Shown: positions 42,080 through 50,100 of the stretch, piece after piece
Layout: each line of letters starts with the position of its first letter
How positions within the stretch are numbered: the first letter of the stretch is position 1
Source: a virus
Reading direction: 5' to 3' (one strand)
DNA length: 64,000 bases
IMG/VR virus record: IMGVR_UViG_3300032287_003808
Coordinates: 1-64,000 of that record
Notes under the pieces: generated by a model
Seen by the model: the letters and a program-made list of their open reading frames with translations, nothing else
Told to the model about the DNA's origin: nothing
The model's database searches: none
Program-made: the position numbers and the translations under genes

Positions 42080-42669
42080 TATGTTAATGCTTCAAAATCA
42101 TCATCTATATCTAAAAGAAACTCATCGGTTATCCCTTGATTATTTGAAAGAATAAGTTTTACATCATTCCCATACATTCCTTTATCTTTAACCTCAACCC
42201 TATCTCCTCTTTTAAATAAACCAATATCACTACTTAAAGTAAAAACATCACCTACATTAATTTGGCTTGTCATAATTTCTTCTAATTGAGTCTCTTCAAG
42301 AATATCATCTAATATTTCGTTGATTTCTTTTTTTAATTCATTCATATTATTAGTAAGTTTTTCAACCCCTCTAACACCTGTTATTCTATATCCTGTATTT
42401 ATATAATTACCTTCTGTGTCTGTATTGAATAGGTCGTCTAGATAGTTTTGGATAGATGTGTTCCCTCCATATTTGTTAATATCGTCTTGGGTGATAGAAA
42501 TTGTAGTGTCACCTAAATCTTTTTCACCTTGATTATCTCGAGCTCTATAATATACTTTATATTCTGTTCCTAATTCAAGGTCTTCTAAAAATGATGGTTC
42601 ATTTTCATTTTCATGTAAAGCACGTTTAAGTTCTTCTTTTACTAATTCTCTTAAGCCGTTTAATTTCAT
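42079..42669 (-). CDS. Unknown protein with capsid-targeting-like N-terminus
   Basis: The 196-residue protein starts MKLNGLRELVKEELKRALHE, the shared N-terminal motif ending LHE. The next region (about 30-100) is a small mixed domain with EYKVYYRARDNQGEK. A second helix-rich stretch (112-135, NELKKEINEILDDILEE) follows. The end (about 140-195) looks like a KOW/SH3-type strand set (VGDVFTLSSDIGLFKRGDRV). I recognise no family. It is coupled to the genes on both sides. Confidence 0.6.
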   Translation of the reverse strand: MKLNGLRELVKEELKRALHENENEPSFLEDLELGTEYKVYYRARDNQGEKDLGDTTISITQDDINKYGGNTSIQNYLDDLFNTDTEGNYINTGYRITGVRGVEKLTNNMNELKKEINEILDDILEETQLEEIMTSQINVGDVFTLSSDIGLFKRGDRVEVKDKGMYGNDVKLILSNNQGITDEFLLDIDDDFEALT

Positions 42670-42926
42670 AATTTATATATTTTCAATTTTAAATTTCCAT
42701 CACCTTTAATAACACGATGCCATTGATGGCGTTCTATAAATATTGGTTGGTTTAATGAGGTTGGTAACTCGTTATCAAGTTGTATCTTCCAATTTGTTTC
42801 TCCAAGTATTTCTATTGTTCTATTTTCATCATCGCGGTGCCACATAAGTTCAATTGGATCTATATTTTCGTTAAACTCACGAATAATATATTTGTCTGTA
42901 ACTTCTATGTCGGTGTATGGGGTCAT
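42666..42926 (-). CDS. Small cupin-like protein
   Basis: The 86-residue protein contains ELMWHRDDENRTIEILGETN, then WKIQLDNELP, IFIERHQWHRVIKGDGNLKLKIYKL. The strand order with His33-x-Asp35, Gln and the later His-Arg fits a minimal cupin barrel with a likely metal site. Similar small cupin-like proteins occur in T4-like phages. Its substrate is unknown. It overlaps both neighbours by four bases. Confidence 0.6.
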   Translation of the reverse strand: MTPYTDIEVTDKYIIREFNENIDPIELMWHRDDENRTIEILGETNWKIQLDNELPTSLNQPIFIERHQWHRVIKGDGNLKLKIYKL

Positions 42927-43168
42927 TCACCTTTAGGTAAAAACCAGTTTGAACACCATTTTGAAGGGTCTTTAATTTGATTCCCTTCATTATCTATTAA
43001 TTCAGCTGTTCCCATATGTTCTTGATAATATGAATTACCACACATATGTTTTTCGTTTTCTACATAGTAGAATTTACAAACATGACATCCAAACCCCACA
43101 GGTGAATACATGTAAGCGGGTGATTTTTCTGATTGGGTAGTTTCTTTAAGTAGGTCTATTAATTTCAT
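42923..43168 (-). CDS. Cys-rich small protein, HiPIP-like cysteine pattern
   Basis: The 81-residue protein has Cys28-x2-Cys31, Cys43 and Cys72, with the last in KWCSNWF. Spacing and the final W-C-x-x-W resemble high-potential iron-sulfur proteins, which bind a [4Fe-4S] cluster. The N-terminus MKLIDLLKETTQSE is a weak version of the shared amphipathic motif. A zinc-binding fold is the main alternative. It overlaps both neighbours by four bases. Confidence 0.45.
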   Translation of the reverse strand: MKLIDLLKETTQSEKSPAYMYSPVGFGCHVCKFYYVENEKHMCGNSYYQEHMGTAELIDNEGNQIKDPSKWCSNWFLPKGE

Positions 43169-43557
43169 TTTGTTTTACCCCATTTTTTACCTTTACCAGG
43201 TGTTTTACATTGAGCAGGTGTAGGACGACATGAAGGATATTTGGCTCGTTTTTCACCTTCTTTTCTACCACATGCTTTACATTTACCATCTCGGCAAGTA
43301 TTACAATCTACCCAACCACCTTCTTTTCCTGGTGTACCTTGGCGTTTAAACCATTTATAGAGTGATTCGTCTTCTTGGATTATTTCTTGGATTATTTCTT
43401 TTAATCCTTTCCATATATCACCTTGTCGGCATCTTTCTATATTGCCTGAGCGGTAAGCAGATGATTTTGGTATTTTACGTCTAGCAATACGTAAGCACCT
43501 ATCAGCTTTCTTTTTTTCTAAGAGAACTTCTTTAATTAAATCTCTTAACCTAGACAT
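43165..43557 (-). CDS. Basic Cys-rich DUF5872-like protein with targeting-like N-terminus
   Basis: The 130-residue protein starts MSRLRDLIKEVLLEKKKADR (shared motif ending LLE). The C-terminal half has SLYKWFKRQGTPGKEGGWVD, then CNTCRDGKCKACGRKEGEKR and YPSCRPTPAQCKTPGKGKKW. This Trp-Phe, Gly-Trp-Val-Asp-Cys, Cys-Gly-Arg-Lys pattern is one I associate with DUF5872-like viral proteins of unknown function; it is strongly basic and probably binds zinc and nucleic acid. It overlaps its upstream neighbour by 13 bases. Confidence 0.62.
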   Translation of the reverse strand: MSRLRDLIKEVLLEKKKADRCLRIARRKIPKSSAYRSGNIERCRQGDIWKGLKEIIQEIIQEDESLYKWFKRQGTPGKEGGWVDCNTCRDGKCKACGRKEGEKRAKYPSCRPTPAQCKTPGKGKKWGKTK

Positions 43558-43910
43558 TTTAATTTATAAAGTGTTGATTGGGTTAATTCAATCACAGTAT
43601 CAATTTGATTTTGAATGTAAGAATCTGGGATATCTTGGCGTAATGTTTCTGTAATTTTATACAATGATTCAAAGTATGTTACTACTTGGTTTTTATCTGT
43701 GTAATTTATTAAAGGGAAACTAACGTATTCTTTGATAATTCCGTATTTACCTTGGTAAGATTCTACTAAACCATCTATTAAATCTACAATTCCATCATAA
43801 TAATCATTTAGTGCTTTATGTTCAGCAAATGATAAGGTTTGTAAATGAAACACATGAGCTTGTGTTCTTGAATGCATTAAATAAGATACTAATTTTGAGC
43901 AATTTTCCAT
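43545..43910 (-). CDS. DUF5856-like, ferritin/Dps-like phage protein
   Basis: The 121-residue all-helical protein contains YLMHSRTQAHVFHLQTLSFAEHKALNDYY with its spaced His residues, followed by DGIVDLIDGLVESYQGKYG. This is the pattern of the DUF5856 family, which resembles a Dps/ferritin four-helix bundle. Whether it binds iron or DNA is unknown. It lies inside the accessory operon and lacks the targeting-like N-terminus. Confidence 0.65.
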   Translation of the reverse strand: MENCSKLVSYLMHSRTQAHVFHLQTLSFAEHKALNDYYDGIVDLIDGLVESYQGKYGIIKEYVSFPLINYTDKNQVVTYFESLYKITETLRQDIPDSYIQNQIDTVIELTQSTLYKLKCLG

Positions 43911-43931
43911 TTTGTTTTATTTTTGTTTTTA

Positions 43932-44798
43932 TCACCAGAATCCTGAGAATGATGATTTTAGTCCAAGTAATTTAGCGTATCGAGGTAAGCGGCAACTCCA
44001 GTATGATGCTTTTGTTTTGTCTGTTTTTTGGGCACATTTATGACGTGCAGCAAATGCTCTACGTGCTTCTGGGTTGTTTATTTTAGCAGACATTCCTGCT
44101 TGCCCGAATGATACTTTTTTGATTCCACCTCCAGGTTTTCTTACATAAACATAAAATTTCTTAGAACCACCACGTTTTGGTTTTCCTATAGGAGGATTTT
44201 TTTTCTTTTTATCAGCTTCATTTAGATTTAAGAGATCTTCATATTCATGATATACACCATAATCTCTTAATATATACCTAATTTCATCTATGTCTATGTA
44301 CTCTTGACCTAATTCAGCAACTAGTTCATTATAAAAGGGATATTTGTCATGGCCTTTTTGTTGGGCTCTATCTAAAATTTTCATTAAAGGAATTTCATTA
44401 GCTCTAACAGATAAATCTATTCCTTCTTCTAACATAGGTAAATCTAATTCTACTAATTTACCTTCGTACATCCCATAATTACCTAAATCAGTTTCAAGTA
44501 AAATTTCTTTATCATCATCATTTACATGAATAATTTCACGTAAATATAAAGCACGAGCTTCCGCCCATAAATCAAGGAAAGATTTAGAGCCATAACGGAA
44601 TGTATTTTCAGTAAGTGGTAATTTATTATCCACGTGATATCGCAGATTATCCGATAATATATCTTTTTTAACTAAACTTTCATTTAGTACTACACCAGAA
44701 TTACCTACATTCTCACAACTATGACATCCACAACTGCAAGAATCTTTTTTAGGTGGAGTAGATAATACTTCTTTTATGAGTTTATGTAAACGTTCCAT
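43932..44798 (-). CDS. Protein with targeting-like N-terminus and basic RARHxC-YWSC-type C-terminal domain
   Basis: I choose the ATG ending at 44798 (MERLHKLIKEVLSTPP), giving 288 residues, because an in-frame upstream ATG overlaps the promoter-like motif. A Cys-rich patch CSCGCHSCE follows at about 18-26. The C-terminal 80 residues (KKFYVYVRKPGGGIKKVSFG, then AFAARHKCAQKTDKTKASYW, SCRLPRYAKLLGL) match a phage domain I recognise from many large phages, of unknown function, basic and probably nucleic-acid or zinc binding. The middle is helical and acidic. Confidence 0.65.
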   Translation of the reverse strand: MERLHKLIKEVLSTPPKKDSCSCGCHSCENVGNSGVVLNESLVKKDILSDNLRYHVDNKLPLTENTFRYGSKSFLDLWAEARALYLREIIHVNDDDKEILLETDLGNYGMYEGKLVELDLPMLEEGIDLSVRANEIPLMKILDRAQQKGHDKYPFYNELVAELGQEYIDIDEIRYILRDYGVYHEYEDLLNLNEADKKKKNPPIGKPKRGGSKKFYVYVRKPGGGIKKVSFGQAGMSAKINNPEARRAFAARHKCAQKTDKTKASYWSCRLPRYAKLLGLKSSFSGFW

Positions 44799-44801
44799 GA
44801 T

Positions 44802-44809
44802 AATAAATA
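44802..44809 (-). promoter_or_regulatory. late-type motif variant TATTTATT
   Basis: TATTTATTATC directly precedes the ATG (three-base gap). If it is a -10 element, transcription would begin at or next to the start codon, giving a leaderless mRNA. Confidence 0.35.
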
Positions 44810-45907
44810 TCAAGGAATAAAATAGAAATTACTTTTTAATCCTTTTTCCTTATCCCAAAACATAGCTTCTGCAGATCTTTTAGCACCTATATATCCTTTT
44901 TTATGATGCCATGAATCTGTAGCTGATAGTGAGCTCATATATCGTATGATAACGCCTTGGTATTCTTCTGTTGATTTGTATTTAATCTCTTTTTTTCTAT
45001 GTTCATGTCCTAAATGAAACTCTCTGAATTTAGATAGAGCCCAATCGGTTGGGTTTTCATGAGCCATTATAATAGGTAAATCAGTAATTTTTTCTTCATT
45101 ACCATGTGTGTATCCTATTAGCACATTACCATGCTTATAATACTTTCTAGGACTAGGTGAATTATCAACATTCACATTAGGATTATTATAGAACCATCCC
45201 TCTAATGAATCTCCTAGATAAAAATTTCTTTCATAATCATGATTTCCAGGAACCATAACTACATCAACAGGAGCAATTTGAGATAATTTATTTATATTAT
45301 CTACTATTAATTGTCTTCCGGTACGGAATGTTTTTTGCCATCTAGCATCTTCTTCTTGTGGAGTACCTCTAGTAGTACTATTAAATGGATGAGATCTATC
45401 TGAATTGAAGAAATCGTTTCCTATTGGGAGTACGATTCGTTCTATGTTTTTATTTTGGCATTCTAAAATAAAATCATCAATACAGCTGTTGAATAAATCA
45501 CTAGCTATATTTAAGTTATAATTATGTCCTGTTTCTTCATCCCACGCTATTTTCCCTAAATGAAGGTCAAATATATTAAGTTCTAAAAGTAAAGGTGATT
45601 TATCAACTCTAGGTTTATAAGATATTTTATCTACTTTAGGAGATAATTTTTTAATATCTTCAATAAAATCTTCTCTAATTAAATTAAAAACAGAAGTGTT
45701 TTTATTTTTTAGCCAAATTTTTACTTGAAACAAAGGTGTAGTGACAATTTTATTATCTGGTCCTTTTGCTCCTACTTCCCAAGTATTTAAGACTTGTTTT
45801 TCAATTTCCCACTCATCTAAAGATATGTTATACACATTTAAAAGATCATCAGCGGTAATTATTCTATTAACAATTTCTGATGTTAAAACTTTGGTATTTT
45901 GTTCCAT
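44810..45907 (-). CDS. Calcineurin-like metallophosphoesterase
   Basis: The 365-residue protein has all core metallophosphoesterase motifs in order: IFDLHLGK (Asp, His), LPIGNDFFNSD (Gly-Asn-Asp), VVMVPGNHDYERN (Gly-Asn-His-Asp), IGYTHGNEEK (His) and FHLGHEHRKKE (Gly-His-x-His). The N-terminal about 100 residues look like an added helical domain. Phage members probably hydrolyse phosphodiesters or nucleotides in DNA or RNA metabolism; the substrate is unknown. The gene follows a 54-base gap and precedes the targeting-motif gene cluster. Confidence 0.9.
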   Translation of the reverse strand: MEQNTKVLTSEIVNRIITADDLLNVYNISLDEWEIEKQVLNTWEVGAKGPDNKIVTTPLFQVKIWLKNKNTSVFNLIREDFIEDIKKLSPKVDKISYKPRVDKSPLLLELNIFDLHLGKIAWDEETGHNYNLNIASDLFNSCIDDFILECQNKNIERIVLPIGNDFFNSDRSHPFNSTTRGTPQEEDARWQKTFRTGRQLIVDNINKLSQIAPVDVVMVPGNHDYERNFYLGDSLEGWFYNNPNVNVDNSPSPRKYYKHGNVLIGYTHGNEEKITDLPIIMAHENPTDWALSKFREFHLGHEHRKKEIKYKSTEEYQGVIIRYMSSLSATDSWHHKKGYIGAKRSAEAMFWDKEKGLKSNFYFIP

Positions 45908-45961
45908 TAAGTATATTTTAAAACTTAAAAATAAAAAAGATTTTATTAGAAGCCAAACAAT

Positions 45962-46855
45962 TTATTCAGCTGCCTTTATATCTAAATCTGGGGATAATGA
46001 GGTGTATATGTTTTTTATAGTACGAGTCTTTTTAAGTTGGCCACTAGCTACATAAGGTCTGCCAAAATCTACTTCAACCCATTCAACAACTCCCCTACTA
46101 TCAGGTTCTCCTGATCTTGTGCCTGCAGATGCTGCGGCTACTACTTTTCCGGTTCCATAATCCTTATGAGTAAAATCTGATCCTACTCTATATGACGCTT
46201 TTATTCTATAAGGTAATGATTCTGGATCTATTAATGTTTTAGTAGTTTTTATCTCAGGAGTTATAAGAAATTCATAATCAGAGGCTGTAGTTATTCTAAC
46301 TGGTTTTTCAATTTTATTTCTTTCTTGGTGGCTAGCCATGTTAGATTCTATAGTAGCACTATCATCATCATCTAATAGTAATAATGTACGTAGCGTATTA
46401 TCAGATATTACAGCTACATATGAAGTTCCTATATTTATTTTTTTAGTTTCTTTAGTAGTATATTCTGTTTTTAATTTAAGAGGAATTCTACGATTTTCAT
46501 AAACCAAAATAGGTTTCATTAATTTATATCCTATTTTATTAGGGATAGAAGCAGGAAATTCTTTAAGATTTAATAATCTAGATGTTCTTGATATAAGTTC
46601 ATTTTGTATTTGTTCTATAACTTCTTGTTTAGATGTAGGATAATCTTTAGGAAAATTAGTTATATCTAATATTGTTCCTCTTTCTTTTACTCTATCTTGC
46701 CAATGGTTCTGCCAAGTTTCTAATTCATTTAGGTCTATACCTACTTTTTTAAGCTCATTCTCTAAAATTAAAATATCCTTAGGATCACTAATATCAGGGT
46801 ATCCTTTAGAAAACTTATATGATATATTATAAAGAAATTGTTCTAAAACGTCCAT
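45962..46855 (-). CDS. Unknown protein with C-terminal Tudor/SH3-like strand set
   Basis: A 297-residue protein without a recognised family. The first third is helical; the middle (about 110-215) is beta-rich with NIGTSYVAVISDNTLRTLLL. The C-terminus has VGSDFTHKDYGTGKVVAAAS and VVEWVEVDFGRPYV, similar to the small Tudor-like barrel at the end of UvrD-type helicases. It overlaps the next upstream gene by one base (46855), so it is coupled to it. Confidence 0.55.
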   Translation of the reverse strand: MDVLEQFLYNISYKFSKGYPDISDPKDILILENELKKVGIDLNELETWQNHWQDRVKERGTILDITNFPKDYPTSKQEVIEQIQNELISRTSRLLNLKEFPASIPNKIGYKLMKPILVYENRRIPLKLKTEYTTKETKKINIGTSYVAVISDNTLRTLLLLDDDDSATIESNMASHQERNKIEKPVRITTASDYEFLITPEIKTTKTLIDPESLPYRIKASYRVGSDFTHKDYGTGKVVAAASAGTRSGEPDSRGVVEWVEVDFGRPYVASGQLKKTRTIKNIYTSLSPDLDIKAAE

Positions 46856-47562
46856 TATTTACTTTCAAGATTTTTCAATTGAGTCATAATTTTTGTGAGT
46901 AATTGATCATCATTAGATCTAATTAAACCTATCATAGCGTTACTCATAGCTTTTACTTGTTGCATACTAAGATTTTTACCGGTTTTTACAGCATTATATG
47001 CCATTTGAAAATCATTAATATCTACTCCTGGGAGCTGTTGGATTAATGGTTTAAGGTTAGCTGCTCCTTTAAGTTCAGTTTCTGAAATGATATTTTTAAT
47101 TTCTTCTTTAATTAGTTTTTTTAAGGCTTCGTTTTTCATTTTTTTAGATTTATTATAAGTATTAGATTCTTGGATGCCAGTTACTGTTCTACCTTCAAAT
47201 TTTTCTTTTAAATAATTAACTAATTTTTGATTCATATTAAAATCATCTTCTAATGGTTTAGTATCAGGTTCATTGTCTATAATATTAGCTGTGATTTTAA
47301 GAAAAGCATTTTCTACAGTATCATCTACTATAGCTGAGAATTCATCGTCAACGTCAATTTTATCTAGCCAAGTTTTGGTTTTTACAGTGTCAGGTTTACC
47401 AAAGAAAGCTTTAATAACGCCTAATGTATTTTTAGCTGCATCCGCGTAAGGTATCAGCCCAGTAATAATATCTACAGTTGTATTACCTACTTTTTCATTT
47501 CTTTGCTGTTTAGTAATAGCTTGAATTGCTTTTTTTAAATCACCATAAGTATTTAATTCCAT
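46855..47562 (-). CDS. Two-part protein with internal targeting-like motif and possible internal start
   Basis: The 235-residue protein has an N-terminal domain (1-130, ELNTYGDLKKAIQAITKQQR, then VDIITGLIPYADAAKNTLG and KTWLDKIDVDDEFSAIVDDT) that looks like a conserved phage protein. After a polar linker a second Met142 begins MKNEALKKLIKEEIKNIISE, the same motif that opens other proteins here. Upstream of Met142 are an A-rich leader and TACTTATAATAAA, like the late-type motif. It is either a fusion, or two proteins from one frame (235 and 94 residues). Confidence 0.65.
   Translation of the reverse strand: MELNTYGDLKKAIQAITKQQRNEKVGNTTVDIITGLIPYADAAKNTLGVIKAFFGKPDTVKTKTWLDKIDVDDEFSAIVDDTVENAFLKITANIIDNEPDTKPLEDDFNMNQKLVNYLKEKFEGRTVTGIQESNTYNKSKKMKNEALKKLIKEEIKNIISETELKGAANLKPLIQQLPGVDINDFQMAYNAVKTGKNLSMQQVKAMSNAMIGLIRSNDDQLLTKIMTQLKNLESK
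47154..47161 (-). promoter_or_regulatory. late-type motif variant inside a gene, before internal Met142
   Basis: TACTTATAATAAATC lies 14 bases upstream of the in-frame ATG at 47139, inside the 235-residue gene. The spacing and A-rich leader match those of independent genes, supporting an internal start. Confidence 0.4.
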
Positions 47563-47573
47563 AATTTACATCA

Positions 47574-48065
47574 TTATGCTTCTGCTGGCACTTCTGCCGC
47601 CGGTGGGGTTTCTTCTTCTGGTGGGGTTTCTCCAGGTGGTGTTTCAGTTGGAGGTAAAGCCCCCATTGCTAAATCTTCGTCTGTAGGGATATCACTCTCA
47701 GCTTTGGCTCCGTATCTTAAAATTCGAGAGATAGCTTCTGCTGCTCTTTCTTCTTCAGGTAAATTTAAAAGATAATATTTTTTACCTTCTACTTGAGCTA
47801 TCCAACTACGTTTACCATAGATAAGATAAAACTCTTGCCCATTTTTTAAATTAATACGAAATGTGGTAGGACGAGGAGCTACCCAATCTATAGAAGACAT
47901 AAATTTATTAAACTCATCAGTTAATAAATCTACAATAATATTTTTTAGTTCAGGGAATTTAGTCAATTCATCATACTCAACAGCTATGGTTTCTACTTTC
48001 TCCTGTCTCTTAATCGCTTGGGGAGCAAGTCGTTTAATACGTGCTATGAGTTCTTCTTTAGTCAT
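47574..48065 (-). CDS. Conserved phage protein with Pro/Glu-rich tail
   Basis: The 163-residue protein has a folded N-terminal domain (1-115) with VDLLTDEFNKFMSSIDWVAPRP, GQEFYLIYGKRSWIAQVEGKK and YYLLNLPEEERAAEAISRIL. The tail (about 130-163) is Pro/Glu/Thr-rich and disordered. I recognise the general type from other large phages but no assigned function. The start is one base into the previous gene's stop. Confidence 0.6.
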   Translation of the reverse strand: MTKEELIARIKRLAPQAIKRQEKVETIAVEYDELTKFPELKNIIVDLLTDEFNKFMSSIDWVAPRPTTFRINLKNGQEFYLIYGKRSWIAQVEGKKYYLLNLPEEERAAEAISRILRYGAKAESDIPTDEDLAMGALPPTETPPGETPPEEETPPAAEVPAEA

Positions 48066-48802
48066 TATTTTTTATCTTTAAGATGTTGCATTACACTTTC
48101 AGCTAATTTTTTAGCTATGGCATACATTTGAGGATCATCTTCTTTAAATTTTCCAGATTTTTTAAGAGCTTTAACTATTTTTTCTTCTGGTTTAGTGAGT
48201 TTACCTTCATCGATGACATCTTCTTGAGACATAACATCTGTCATGGCATCAATTTGAGGTTCTTTTAATTCAAATTCAAGGTAATTTTTTGCACTACCTA
48301 ACATAGTACACGCTTTAGTAACTTTAGATTGCCACCAAGCTGGTAAGTCTACTTCTTGATCAACACCATCAAACTTATCTAGCATTTTATATAACGCCAT
48401 TGCATTTTGGGCAATTTTATATAACTCACCTTTAATCATATGTGGTTCATCATCTTCATGACCTAAATCAAGATCTTCTTCTAGTTCAATTCCTCGACCT
48501 TTTAAAATGTCTGCTTTAGTTACTTTACCATCTCCTGTTAAATCAGGGAAAGATTTTTTCTTTTCATCTAATGGTTTAGATAAAACATCTTGTACTAATT
48601 TTTTTAATCGATCATTTTCCATTTCTTCTGACGTTGGTTCAGGTGTATATTGTTTAGCAATTTTTAAAGCTCTTTTTTTCATAAAAGCTTCTGCTTTCAT
48701 TCCATACTTTTTTACAAAGTTTCTTTTATTCTTTTTCATCCCGAAAAGAACTTGCTCCATCTTATATTTTTGGTCAGGAGTAAGTTCGTTTTCAGAAATC
48801 AT
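48065..48802 (-). CDS. Unknown protein with internal amphipathic motif and EF-like loop
   Basis: A 245-residue protein. Residues about 62-82 carry NDRLKKLVQDVLSKPLDEKK, a version of the shared motif, internal rather than at the start. Directly after it, FPDLTGDGKVTKADILKG reads as a dockerin/EF-hand-like calcium loop (D-x-T-x-D-x-K). The second half is helical (AQNAMALYKMLDKFDGVDQE, then LAKKLAE-type residues near the end). No function assigned. Confidence 0.55.
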   Translation of the reverse strand: MISENELTPDQKYKMEQVLFGMKKNKRNFVKKYGMKAEAFMKKRALKIAKQYTPEPTSEEMENDRLKKLVQDVLSKPLDEKKKSFPDLTGDGKVTKADILKGRGIELEEDLDLGHEDDEPHMIKGELYKIAQNAMALYKMLDKFDGVDQEVDLPAWWQSKVTKACTMLGSAKNYLEFELKEPQIDAMTDVMSQEDVIDEGKLTKPEEKIVKALKKSGKFKEDDPQMYAIAKKLAESVMQHLKDKK

Positions 48803-48813
48803 AATACAATAAA

Positions 48814-48984
48814 TTAAGCTTTATCTTCAGCAGAGGATACTTTCTTAAATTCACCAGCTAATTTTTTTAATTCGCTAGCGGCTTTACGAGCACGTCCATG
48901 AGCTGCTTTAGATGTTTTTTCGTTTTCTGTTTTTACTGTCTCTAACAATGCCTCCATTGTTGTAATTAATTCTTGTGTGTTCAT
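48814..48984 (-). CDS. Histone H1-like (Hc1-type) DNA-binding protein
   Basis: A 56-residue protein read directly from the DNA between two longer genes: start ATG at 48984, stop TAA at 48814. It begins MNTQELITTMEALLETVK and ends with KTSKAAHGRARKAASELKKL, GEFKKVS. The RARKA-x-ELKKL-x-x-EFKKVS pattern matches the small Hc1 histone H1-like proteins common in Bacteroidota. It is basic in the second half and would bind DNA without sequence preference. It may compact phage DNA or alter host chromatin. The AATCTATAATAAATAAAATC leader resembles the late-type motif. Confidence 0.75.
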   Translation of the reverse strand: MNTQELITTMEALLETVKTENEKTSKAAHGRARKAASELKKLAGEFKKVSSAEDKA

Positions 48985-49008
48985 AGATTTTATTTATTAT
49001 AGATTTAA

Positions 49009-49452
49009 TTATTGCTCACCTCCACCAATATATTCACTAACAAAGAATTTTAGTGTGTTTCCTATTTGTGTTGTAAGCTTTTCGTTATTCATTCCTTTAG
49101 CTATTTTAAGGGCACTCATTAAATGATCCATAACTTCACTCTCAGTACCTTCCATATTAGCCGCTACATCTTCTAAACCGCTATCAGTTGAAATATCTCC
49201 TACAGGCATTTCATCTTCAGCAGGTATATCTTCTATTTCAGTATCAGTTACTTCAACATCTTCTACTTCTTCGTCTTTTTTCTTTTTAGCTTCTTCAAGA
49301 TCTTTTTCTTCAGAAAGTTCAGCTAAAACCATTTCACGAATTTTAGATCGGATGTCATTTTCTGAAAGGTTTTCTTTAGCTATTACAGGGTTTAAATTCT
49401 CAAGTGCTTTACTTTCAGTTAAGAATTTTTTTAGGTCAAAATTATCTGCCAT
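49009..49452 (-). CDS. Acidic protein with internal targeting-like motif
   Basis: The 147-residue protein starts MADNFDLKKFLTESKALENL. Residues about 30-50 hold ENDIRSKIREMVLAELSEEK, a copy of the shared amphipathic motif ending LSE. The middle (50-95) is extremely acidic (EVEDVEVTDTEIEDIP). The C-terminal 50 residues form helices (VMDHLMSALKIAKGMN). The composition resembles scaffold or internal head proteins. The function is unknown. Confidence 0.6.
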   Translation of the reverse strand: MADNFDLKKFLTESKALENLNPVIAKENLSENDIRSKIREMVLAELSEEKDLEEAKKKKDEEVEDVEVTDTEIEDIPAEDEMPVGDISTDSGLEDVAANMEGTESEVMDHLMSALKIAKGMNNEKLTTQIGNTLKFFVSEYIGGGEQ

Positions 49453-49462
49453 TTTATTTTAT

Positions 49463-49470
49463 TATAAATA
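49463..49470 (-). promoter_or_regulatory. late-type promoter motif TATTTATA
   Basis: TATTTATAATAAAAT lies 10 bases upstream of the 147-residue acidic gene. Confidence 0.5.
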
Positions 49471-49473
49471 TTA

Positions 49474-50100
49474 TTATTTCTTGTTGGTTGTGTATAAATA
49501 TTCGGAGAGTAATGTTCCTATGACTCCTACTTTTTGTCTAATATAAATCCATTCATCTTTTGTAATATGATGAGGATTTTGGAATGATACAGCTAATACA
49601 CCTATTAAATGATTATCTAAACTATGAAGCCCAACCATACAAACTGATTTTGTATTGAATTGAGTTGTTAAATATTCTAAACCATAAGTATCTTCTTCTT
49701 CATTTACATCTTCTATTGATAATTCATTATCTTTGTATACTTTAGAAAGTACTCTAGGAAATAAAGATACAGGGATATTTTGAAATGTATTTTGAATATT
49801 AGGTGTTTCAGGAGTACATTTTTCATAGAAAATAGAAAATTTCTGGATTGAGCGGCCTGTTGGGTAGAAATGCCCTCCATTATGGAATTGTGCAATCCAA
49901 ATACGATCACATTCTAATTCCCCCATTACTTGTTCTAATTGGTTATCAATTAATGTAGAAGTTTCAAGAGCATCACGCATCTGGGTTGATGGGTCTTTTT
50001 TCTCCATTTTTAATTTAACCCAATTTACCATAATAGGTCCAACAACAGCTGTGATTAATGCTACTGTTATAGTTGTAATTACAGTTAAGGTTTCCATCAT
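49474..50100 (-). CDS. Membrane-anchored GAF-like domain protein
   Basis: The 208-residue protein has one N-terminal membrane segment (about 4-27, LTVITTITVALITAVVGPIM) followed by a basic stretch. A coiled linker leads to a domain (about 60-200) with CDRIWIAQFHNGGHFYPTGR, VCMVGLHSLDNHLIGVLAVS and KDEWIYIRQKVGVIGTLL. The pattern resembles a GAF sensory domain. It could place a small-molecule sensor at the host membrane; the ligand and role are unknown. It overlaps the previous gene by four bases. Confidence 0.6.
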   Translation of the reverse strand: MMETLTVITTITVALITAVVGPIMVNWVKLKMEKKDPSTQMRDALETSTLIDNQLEQVMGELECDRIWIAQFHNGGHFYPTGRSIQKFSIFYEKCTPETPNIQNTFQNIPVSLFPRVLSKVYKDNELSIEDVNEEEDTYGLEYLTTQFNTKSVCMVGLHSLDNHLIGVLAVSFQNPHHITKDEWIYIRQKVGVIGTLLSEYLYTTNKK

